Source of the DNA: Candidatus Rhodoblastus alkanivorans
Lineage (GTDB): Bacteria > Pseudomonadota > Alphaproteobacteria > Rhizobiales > Beijerinckiaceae
Reading direction: 5' to 3'
DNA length: 64,000 nt
NCBI RefSeq assembly: GCF_022760755.1
Contig: NZ_JAIVFP010000001.1
Span: 3,328,001-3,392,000, forward strand
Positions 1 through 5,762 of the stretch are shown here, piece after piece. Positions within the stretch are counted from its first letter, which is position 1; the number at the start of each line of letters is the position of its first letter. The notes below the pieces were generated by a model. The model was given only the letters and a program-made list of their open reading frames with translations. It did no database searches and was not told the DNA's origin. Position numbers and translations under genes: made by a program.

Positions 1-448
1 GCTTGCCACGCAGCCGTTCCGGCTCCTCGGCGGAAAACAACAGGCTTCTGGCGCCGTTCGGCCATTCCAGCCGCCGCCTGTGCGCGACGTAGCGAGGACG
101 TTCGTCGCGCGGACACACCGCCAGCACGCCCGATTCGCCCTCTACCATTACGTCGCGCACATCATCGGCGGTGGCGCCGATCAGGTTGACCAGGGAAAAT
201 TCGCGCGTCCAATGACGCACGGTCTCCGCCCCGGTGCGAGTCTTGCCCCAGCCGCGCCCGGCCAGCGGCAGCCAATAGACCCAGTCGCCCGGCGGCGCGA
301 GTTGCTCGGGCCGCGCCCAGAAGGGCCACAGGGTTTTCAGTGATTCCAGTTCATCGGCGTCAAGCCGGGCGAAAAACGTCGCGCGCTCGCGCGGGCTCAG
401 GCGCGCCAGTGCGCGGGCGTCGGTCGGCGTCCGATCCATGGCGATCAT
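1..448 (-). CDS. Phage terminase large subunit, N-terminal part (cut by window edge)
   Basis: ATPase/nuclease motor subunit that packages phage DNA into proheads. I translated the minus strand from the ATG at 448. About 60-75 residues in there is a Walker A-like loop, GRGWGKTRTGAE, followed by the hydrophobic strand and acidic region typical of terminase ATPase domains. The frame stays open to base 1, so only about 149 residues are visible and the nuclease domain lies outside. The start ATG overlaps the stop of the upstream small-subunit gene by 4 bp (ATGA), which supports both gene calls and translational coupling. A gene-transfer-agent terminase is an alternative to a true prophage and cannot be separated from this fragment. 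Confidence 0.8.
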   Translation of the reverse strand, partial: MIAMDRTPTDARALARLSPRERATFFARLDADELESLKTLWPFWARPEQLAPPGDWVYWLPLAGRGWGKTRTGAETVRHWTREFSLVNLIGATADDVRDVMVEGESGVLAVCPRDERPRYVAHRRRLEWPNGARSLLFSAEEPERLRGK

Positions 449-945
449 TTCTTGGCCTTGGCGTCGCCGTCCGCCAGCCCGCGCGCGAGAGCGTCGAGCT
501 TCTTCAACAGCGTAACGCGCGCCTCCTCCAGCGAAACCACGGCCTCCGGCCCGGCGTCGAGGCCGAGCAGCTTCGCGCGCCGGTCCATGATCGACAACAC
601 ACGCGAAGCGGCGGCGGCGTCGCCGCCCATCGCCGCCTTGTAATGGGCCGCCTGCAACTGATCGAGCCGCAGCAGTTCAAGCTGGCGCAATTCGCGCGCC
701 GGCTGTTCGCGGCACGAACGCAGGCTCTTCGCGACGATCGCATGAACGCGGCTGACGCTGACCGGGCGGAACCCTGCTTCCGGCAATTGGCGGGCGATTT
801 CATGAAAGGTCAGCCCATGCAGGCGCATGTTCAGGATCGCGAGGTCGCGATCGACGCAGGACGGCGCCGGGTTGCTCCCGTTCGCCTTCGACCCGCCCCG
901 GCCCTTGCCATTTTCCTGCAAATCCTCGCGCGGATCGGACGCCAT
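445..945 (-). CDS. Terminase small subunit-like phage protein
   Basis: Probable DNA-recognition subunit of the packaging terminase, 166 residues from the ATG at 945 (MASDPREDLQ). An open frame extends further upstream to 1062, but that stretch overlaps the terminator region and is arginine-rich noise, so the shorter start is preferred. The protein has a helix-turn-helix-like centre (LTFHEIARQLPEAG...SVSRVHAIV), a leucine-rich helical region, and the segment MDRRAKLLGLDAG. That last segment is common near the C-terminus of small terminase or phage DNA-binding proteins. It overlaps the downstream large terminase by 4 bp. Function is inferred from position and these features; sequence divergence in this family is high. 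Confidence 0.6.
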   Translation of the reverse strand: MASDPREDLQENGKGRGGSKANGSNPAPSCVDRDLAILNMRLHGLTFHEIARQLPEAGFRPVSVSRVHAIVAKSLRSCREQPARELRQLELLRLDQLQAAHYKAAMGGDAAAASRVLSIMDRRAKLLGLDAGPEAVVSLEEARVTLLKKLDALARGLADGDAKAKK

Positions 946-1074
946 ATCTCTTCCAATTCGTCTGCTGAAGCGGCGTGCGAAAAGTGGACGCCGGGTTTTC
1001 GTGGAAACGCCGCGAAACTGAAGAATTTCGATTTGACGACGGTTCGGCGGACGCGCCATCAAATCGAGTCCGAA

Positions 1075-1112
1075 ACAAAAACCCGGCGGCTCCGCTTCGG
1101 GAGCGCCGGGCG
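1075..1112 (-). terminator. Rho-independent terminator downstream of the repressor gene
   Basis: Read on the minus strand, a GC-rich hairpin (arms CCCGGCGCTCC and GGAGCCGCCGGG, one bulged base, short loop) is followed directly by TTTTTGTTT. It lies about 130 bases past the repressor stop and before the terminase genes. It would separate repressor transcription from the packaging genes. Confidence 0.7.
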
Positions 1113-1159
1113 CACATCGTCAACATGGATATTTCTAGCAAAAGTCGGTCGACCGGTCA

Positions 1160-1239
1160 ATGGGCTTTGATGGGATTTTTGCAATATTCTGGGATTTTTC
1201 CCATTTTGGTGCCCAATCAGCCCGATGGGCTTTGATGGG
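1160..1239. repeat. 15-bp direct repeat pair flanking an operator-like site
   Basis: The 15-mer ATGGGCTTTGATGGG occurs at 1160-1174 and again at 1225-1239, 65 bp apart. The interval contains the TGGGA-N4-TCCCA site at 1190-1203. The repeated TGGG cores suggest extra half-sites for the neighbouring repressor, but this is inference. Confidence 0.6.
1190..1203. promoter_or_regulatory. Candidate repressor operator (TGGGA-N4-TCCCA)
   Basis: Perfect inverted repeat TGGGA/TCCCA with a TTTT spacer, lying between the repressor stop and the terminase genes. It matches the palindrome over the repressor's own ribosome-binding site at 1996-2011, so it is a candidate site for the same protein acting on packaging-gene transcription. 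Confidence 0.5.
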
Positions 1240-1244
1240 CTCCG

Positions 1245-1994
1245 TCAGTTGACGGTGAAGCGCCCGGCGAAACGGCCGATGATCCGGATTTCATCCAGCG
1301 GAGTCTCATAAGGCGCGTAAGACGAATTGGCCGAGATCACCCGCACCCGGGTCGGCTCCGACCCCATGACGATCTGCAGCCTTTTGATCACCAGGCCGAA
1401 ACCGTCCCACAGCGCAAAAATGCCCTCGGGGCTCGGCGTGGTGTAACGCAGATCGATGAACACCCGGTCGCCCTCGAACAGGCGCGGCTCCATCGAATCG
1501 CCAATGACCTCGAAAACCCTGATATGGCGCGCCGAAGCATGGAGCACGCCCTGCACGACGGACGGCGGCAGGCTCCATTCCGCCGCGATCCCCTCGGCCG
1601 CGTAAACATTGCCCTGTTCGTCATGGACGAAGGCCTCGACCGGCACGCCGCCGCCGCCCGCCCCCGCGCGCACGTCGACTTCGAGGATTGTCGTCCCCGC
1701 CTCGGTCGCGCCGTCGACGATCTTTCGGTCCACGCTGGTGTCGAGTCGACGGCGTGGCGGTTTTTCCGGGGCGAATTCGCCGCCCGCCGTCTCCGCGCCG
1801 GTCAAAAGCCAGTCCAGCGACCGGCCAAGGGCCGCGGCAAGTTTGTTGAGCGCCGGCAGCGAGCCGCCGCGCCCGCGCTTGAGCGCGTCGCGAACATAGG
1901 TTTCGCCCAGACCGGCAAGTTTCGACAGGCCTTTCATATCGAGGCCCTGCCGCTCCATCTCGGCTTTGACGCGATTGCGGATCACTTCATCCAT
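1245..1994 (-). CDS. CI/LexA-like phage repressor (HTH-XRE + S24 peptidase fold)
   Basis: Transcriptional repressor of a temperate phage, 249 residues. The N-terminal ~65 residues form an XRE helix-turn-helix (GLSKLAGLGETYVRDALKRG). After a linker comes the LexA/CI C-terminal domain, with a cleavage-region Ala-Ala-Glu-Gly segment near residue 110, GDSMEPRLFEGDRV (catalytic Ser context) near 155-170, and a basic VIKRLQ segment carrying the expected Lys. Such proteins self-cleave when RecA is activated by DNA damage. The ATG at 1994 is preferred to an upstream alternative because a GGGAG ribosome-binding site precedes it and the domain begins there. That ribosome-binding site lies inside a palindrome, suggesting autoregulation. 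A terminator follows the gene. Confidence 0.85.
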   Translation of the reverse strand: MDEVIRNRVKAEMERQGLDMKGLSKLAGLGETYVRDALKRGRGGSLPALNKLAAALGRSLDWLLTGAETAGGEFAPEKPPRRRLDTSVDRKIVDGATEAGTTILEVDVRAGAGGGGVPVEAFVHDEQGNVYAAEGIAAEWSLPPSVVQGVLHASARHIRVFEVIGDSMEPRLFEGDRVFIDLRYTTPSPEGIFALWDGFGLVIKRLQIVMGSEPTRVRVISANSSYAPYETPLDEIRIIGRFAGRFTVN

Positions 1995-1995
1995 G

Positions 1996-2011
1996 ATGGG
2001 AATTCTCCCAT
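1996..2011. promoter_or_regulatory. Candidate repressor operator over the repressor's own RBS
   Basis: Perfect inverted repeat ATGGGA/TCCCAT around a 4-base centre, ending two bases before the repressor start codon. On the minus strand it contains the GGGAG ribosome-binding sequence. Binding here would plausibly give autorepression. Confidence 0.6.
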
Positions 2012-2031
2012 ATTTACCTTGATCGAGCCAG

Positions 2032-2045
2032 GGGGATTTTGCCCA
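2032..2045. promoter_or_regulatory. Candidate repressor operator, imperfect copy
   Basis: GGGGA-TTTT-GCCCA has the same geometry as the two better sites with one mismatched outer pair in each arm. It abuts the -35 hexamer of a rightward promoter and is centred 35 bp from the site at 1996-2011, as expected of a divergent phage switch. Confidence 0.45.
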
Positions 2046-2075
2046 TTGACAGTTTAGCAATGTTCCCTTTATGTT
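2046..2075 (+). promoter_or_regulatory. Sigma-70-type promoter for the rightward phage genes
   Basis: A consensus -35 TTGACA (2046-2051) is followed after 18 bases by TATGTT (2070-2075). It sits about 50 bp upstream of the first rightward gene and touches the operator at 2032-2045. Confidence 0.6.
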
Positions 2076-2125
2076 CTATTTCGCTGCGCAGTCAAGTTTT
2101 TCCTTCCCACCACCCCAAGGCGACC

Positions 2126-2635
2126 ATGACTTTCCCCGCACCTTTCCGCGTCTTTTCGCCCTTTTCCTCCACCACCATCATCGTGCCCCGCGCCGGCGCG
2201 AGGCCCCTGCGGGTCGAGACCGTCAAAGCCCGCGCGGCGGCGCCGAAGACCGGGTCCTTCGGCCTCAGCGCCGAACCCCGCCCCGCCGCGCAGAAAATCA
2301 CGGTGCGCGTCCCCGTCCCGCCGCCAGCATCGGTCCTTTACGTTCCCACCCCAAAGGGCCTCGTGCGCTCCGAATCTTACGAGGAATGGCTCGACCAGGC
2401 CGCGCGCCGGCTGAACGCCCAGAAGCCGGGCCGGATCGGCGCGATTTACGCGCTGGACGTCATCGCGCCGCGCAACGCCCGCACCCGCCAGTTCGGCGCG
2501 CTGGAACGTCCGCTGGTCGAACTCCTCGCCCGCTGCCGCATCGTCCGCCGCGGCCTGCCGCCGGAAAAATTCAGCGCAACTTACGGCGCCGGCGCTGAAC
2601 TGGCGCTGACCATCAGCAACTTTCCCGCCGCCTGA
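2126..2635 (+). CDS. RusA-like phage protein, catalytic acids apparently lost
   Basis: 169-residue protein from the ATG at 2126. The first ~60 residues are a Pro/Ala-rich tail. The rest follows the layout of RusA-type Holliday-junction resolvases: VPVPPPASVLYVP at the start of the domain, SYEEWLDQAARRLNAQKPGRIG, then a beta strand YALDVIAP. Where the family has Arg-Asp-Leu-Asp-Asn, this protein reads TRQFGA. Where a second acidic pair is expected, it reads IVRRG. The aspartates needed for metal-dependent cleavage are therefore not visible. It is the first gene behind the rightward promoter and is followed 26 bp later by another phage-type gene. Assignment rests on pattern resemblance only. 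Confidence 0.45.
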   Translation: MTFPAPFRVFSPFSSTTIIVPRAGARPLRVETVKARAAAPKTGSFGLSAEPRPAAQKITVRVPVPPPASVLYVPTPKGLVRSESYEEWLDQAARRLNAQKPGRIGAIYALDVIAPRNARTRQFGALERPLVELLARCRIVRRGLPPEKFSATYGAGAELALTISNFPAA

Positions 2636-2661
2636 ATCCCCCTCAAAATTCCGAGCGCAAG

Positions 2662-3348
2662 ATGAGCAAGACGCACAAGAACAAGATTTCCCTGCCCAAA
2701 CTTGGCTGCCTCGAAACGCCGTCGCGCGAAAGCGCGCGGCGCGCTCTGAAAAAATTTCAGCGCGCCGGCGATCGCGCCCCGGAAGGCCCGAGCGTCGAGC
2801 GCCTGATACAGGCGGGCGGCGCCGCGCGCATCGAAACCTTTTCCGAAATGGTCGAGGTTTCGCGCGGTGACAAATTTGAAACGGAAACGGTGGATTCGGT
2901 CCGGATGCGGCTCGATGACGGGCCGCTGGCGCGGCTGCGCGACCGCAACCAGCTCGACCGCGCCGACAAGGCGCGCAACTTCGTCCTCGCCCAGGCCGGC
3001 GAGAAATATCGCGAAAGCTTTTTCCGCGCCGGCCTCGATCCCTTGCGCTCGCTCGATCCCTCGCAGGAGGTCAAGGCGGCTTTTTCCCCCAACGGGATGT
3101 GGCGTTGCGAGAGCCAGATCGAAAACCTGCAGAAATTCCGCGCCGCGCGCGAGGCGATTCCCGAGGATTTTCGCGATCCTTTGGCGGCGATCGTGCTCGA
3201 AGACCGCGAGATCGTCGATGTCGGCCGCGAGATCGGCGCCTATAAGGACGCCAAAATGGCGGGCGCGGTCGCCCTCTTCACCCTGCGCCGCGGCCTTACG
3301 GCGCTTGCCCGCCATTACCGGCTGATTTCGGCGGCCGGCGCCGGCTAA
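2662..3348 (+). CDS. Phage-type hypothetical protein, DUF6456-like C-terminal layout
   Basis: 228-residue hydrophilic protein with no signal or membrane segments. The C-terminal half (LARLRDRNQLDRADKARNF... to the final LTALARHY) resembles the module seen in alphaproteobacterial DUF6456 proteins, which often pair with helix-turn-helix regions in phage or regulatory loci. A lysine-rich N-terminus may bind nucleic acid. It is the second and last gene of the rightward phage operon. Its TAA stop overlaps the stop of the convergent meaB gene, so it forms the exact edge of the phage-like segment. Function is unknown. Confidence 0.5.
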   Translation: MSKTHKNKISLPKLGCLETPSRESARRALKKFQRAGDRAPEGPSVERLIQAGGAARIETFSEMVEVSRGDKFETETVDSVRMRLDDGPLARLRDRNQLDRADKARNFVLAQAGEKYRESFFRAGLDPLRSLDPSQEVKAAFSPNGMWRCESQIENLQKFRAAREAIPEDFRDPLAAIVLEDREIVDVGREIGAYKDAKMAGAVALFTLRRGLTALARHYRLISAAGAG

Positions 3349-4283
3349 CCCTTCTGCAGCAGCCGTGTCAGTTCACGCGCGATTTCCAGTTCGCGCGTGA
3401 ACGGGCCTGGCGCGGAAAAAGGGATGGAGCTCGCGCGCGAAAAACCCTCGCTGCCGAAACGGGCGCGGATCGATTGCTCCACCCAGGCCTTTTCCTGCGC
3501 CGCGCGGCGCGCCTTCAACGCGCCGCCGCGCTCGGCCCAGGCGCGATGATCGGCCAATGCCTTGTGCAATTCCGCCATGCCGGCGCCGCTCGCGGCCGAG
3601 GCCAGGATCACCGGCACGCGCCAATCGTCGTCGCGCTCGAACAGCGTCAGCGCCCCCTCGACCTCGCTTTTCGCGCGTTTGGCGGCGTCGCCCATGTCGG
3701 CCTTGGTGACGACGACAATATCAGGCAATTCCATTACGCCAGCCTTCATGAATTGCAAACTGTCGCCCGAACCCGGCTGAACGCACAGGATCACCGAATC
3801 CACGGCGAAGGAAATATCGGCTTCCGACTGGCCGATACCGACGCTTTCAATCAACACGCGATCGAACAGAGCGCGCATCAAAGCGGCGGCGGCGATGGTC
3901 TGATCGGACAGGCCGCCCAGCCGGTCGCGCGCCGCCATGGAACGGACGAAAACGCCCTGATCCTCGGGATCGGTCGCCATGCGCGCGCGGTCGCCGAGCA
4001 ACGCCCCGCCGGTGCGCCGCGAGGAAGGATCGACGGCGATCACCCCCAATGTCTCGCCGCGCCCGCGCCAGTCGCATATCAGCGCATTGGTCAGGGTCGA
4101 TTTGCCGACGCCCGGCGGCCCGGTGAGGCCCGCCGTATGCGCGCGGGTCTGCGCCAAAGCAGCGTCAAGCAGTTCGGCCAGCTCCGCCGTGCCCTCATGG
4201 GTTTCGATCAAAGCCAGGGCGCGCGAAAGGCCGCGCTTGCCGCCCGCGGCGATGGACTGGAGATCGGGGAAGGACGCCAGCAT
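3345..4283 (-). CDS. meaB: Methylmalonyl-CoA mutase-associated GTPase MeaB (ArgK family)
   Basis: G3E-type GTPase chaperone that loads adenosylcobalamin onto, and protects, methylmalonyl-CoA mutase or related B12 mutases. 312 residues, near the family length. Visible motifs are Walker A GPPGVGKST (residues 55-63), VDPSSRRTGGALLGDR (switch region), IESVGIGQSE in place of the usual ETVGVGQSE, and the NKxD-equivalent TKAD near 193. The cobalamin mutase itself is not in the window. The gene is convergent with the phage-type gene, the two stop codons overlapping. In methylotrophs MeaB also serves ethylmalonyl-CoA pathway mutases. Confidence 0.92.
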   Translation of the reverse strand: MLASFPDLQSIAAGGKRGLSRALALIETHEGTAELAELLDAALAQTRAHTAGLTGPPGVGKSTLTNALICDWRGRGETLGVIAVDPSSRRTGGALLGDRARMATDPEDQGVFVRSMAARDRLGGLSDQTIAAAALMRALFDRVLIESVGIGQSEADISFAVDSVILCVQPGSGDSLQFMKAGVMELPDIVVVTKADMGDAAKRAKSEVEGALTLFERDDDWRVPVILASAASGAGMAELHKALADHRAWAERGGALKARRAAQEKAWVEQSIRARFGSEGFSRASSIPFSAPGPFTRELEIARELTRLLQKG

Positions 4284-4321
4284 ATATCCTCAAAAAACCG
4301 AAACAAATGCGGAGGACGTCG

Positions 4322-4741
4322 TCATTCTCCGATCACATGCAAGACCACCTCGCGACGACGCGGGTCGCGACGATGTTCGAACAGAAAGATCCCCTGCCAC
4401 GTCCCCAGGACCAGATCGCCGGAGGCGAAGGGAATAGTCAGGCTCGATGGCGTCAGAGCCGTGCGGATATGTGCCGGCATGTCGTCCGGCCCCTCGTTCT
4501 CATGGCGATAGAGGCCCCGCCCCTCCGGCGCGACCCGATCGAAAAAGGAGAGCAGGTCGGCGGCCACGGAAGGATCGGCGTTTTCCTGAATCAGCAGCGA
4601 CGCCGAAGAGTGCCGGCAGAAAATCGTCATCTGGCCCATCGACATCCCGCTGGCGCGCAAAAAGGCGCGCGCCTCGCCAGTAAATTCGAGCAGCCCGCGC
4701 CCGCTGGTCGCAATGGAGATTCTTTGCTGGGCCTGACGCAT
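4322..4741 (-). CDS. yjbQ: YjbQ / UPF0047 family protein
   Basis: 139-residue protein from the ATG at 4741 (MRQAQQRISI). The same frame is open further upstream but there it overlaps the transglutaminase gene and has no family similarity. Family features are FCRHSSASLLIQENADPSV, DRVAPEGRGLYRHENEGPDDMPAHI, and GTWQGIFLFEHRRDPRRREV with conserved His and Asp residues. YjbQ proteins have weak secondary thiamine-phosphate synthase activity; their true role is uncertain. It lies downstream of the transglutaminase on the same strand with a ~120-bp gap. Confidence 0.88.
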   Translation of the reverse strand: MRQAQQRISIATSGRGLLEFTGEARAFLRASGMSMGQMTIFCRHSSASLLIQENADPSVAADLLSFFDRVAPEGRGLYRHENEGPDDMPAHIRTALTPSSLTIPFASGDLVLGTWQGIFLFEHRRDPRRREVVLHVIGE

Positions 4742-4862
4742 GAACGATCCTTCGTGACGAACACAGCGGCGGCTCCCTCTCCCGCCTGCTGCAACAGAGA
4801 TCGTCATATCACGGGAAAGGAGCATTTCGTCAAAGACGCCGTCTCCGGGCTCCACCGAAAAC

Positions 4863-5762
4863 TCAAGAAAAAGTCGGCGGCGTGTCCTCGGACTTGACGG
4901 GGATGACATCCACGGCGACTCCGACGTCCTGTCCGCCCGAGGACAGGATGACGCCGTTGATCGGCGAAATGTCCGCATAATCGCGGCCTTCGGCGAGGAT
5001 GATATGGTCGTCGCCGACCAGAATCTTGTTGGTCGGGTCGAGCCCGACCCAGCCGTCGAGCGGCCCGCACCACACCGCGACCCAGGCATGGGTGGCGTCG
5101 GCGCCCTCCAGCCGCTCCTGGCCCGGCGGCGGCACGGTGCGCAGATAGCCGCTGACATAGCGCGCCGGCAATCCGATCCCCCGCAAGCCCGCGATCATGA
5201 TATGGGCGAAATCCTGGCAGACGCCGCGCTTCTTCTCGAAAGCTTCGCCAAGCGGCGTCGAAACCAAGGTCGCCTTGGAATCATAGTCGAAATCGTTCCA
5301 GATGCGCTCCATCAGATCGGTCGCGCCGTCGAGAATCGGCTGTCCCTCCGGAAAGCTCCTGCGCGCATAGGCGACGACCGGTTCGTCGAGCGTCACCACC
5401 CGGCTCGCATAGATGAAATGGGCGGGCGACTGCGGCCCGAGATCGTTGACGCTGAAGGCGTGCTGGCGCACCTCCTCCCAATTGGGCGTCGCCGCCGGCG
5501 CCACCGGGCGCGAGACGACGATGCGCGCGCGCGCGGTGACCAATAGCTCGCGGTGCTCGGCTTCGATATTGACGATCTCGAATTTGTTGCCGAAAAAACA
5601 TTCGCGCTCAATGCGCTTGGCGGCCGGCGGATCGATGTCGACATGCACGTCGATGACTCTTTGGCCGGCGCGGCTGGTCGGCCGCAACCGCAGCGCGCAC
5701 AGCGAATAGGCGACCGGCGCGTCATAGCTGTAGGTCGTGATGTGCCGAATGTCGTAAATCAC
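4863..5762 (-). CDS. Transglutaminase-like cysteine protease family protein
   Basis: 299-residue cytoplasmic-looking protein with an N-terminal bacterial transglutaminase-like region (MIYDIRHITTYSYDAPV) and a papain-like core. The catalytic triad is visible as Cys182 (GVCQDF), His225 (THAW) and Asp242 (LDPTNK). Its start overlaps the stop of the upstream ATP-grasp/alpha-E gene by 4 bp, giving strong translational coupling. This trio (circularly permuted ATP-grasp, alpha-E, transglutaminase) is a recurrent but biochemically uncharacterised bacterial set. Comparative work suggests peptide-bond ligation plus hydrolysis; that is inference for this copy. Confidence 0.88.
   Translation of the reverse strand: MIYDIRHITTYSYDAPVAYSLCALRLRPTSRAGQRVIDVHVDIDPPAAKRIERECFFGNKFEIVNIEAEHRELLVTARARIVVSRPVAPAATPNWEEVRQHAFSVNDLGPQSPAHFIYASRVVTLDEPVVAYARRSFPEGQPILDGATDLMERIWNDFDYDSKATLVSTPLGEAFEKKRGVCQDFAHIMIAGLRGIGLPARYVSGYLRTVPPPGQERLEGADATHAWVAVWCGPLDGWVGLDPTNKILVGDDHIILAEGRDYADISPINGVILSSGGQDVGVAVDVIPVKSEDTPPTFS

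Noticed and set aside
4742-5158. N-terminal extension of the YjbQ frame
   Set aside because: It overlaps the transglutaminase gene in another frame and adds low-complexity Arg/Ser sequence; the family begins at the ATG at 4741.
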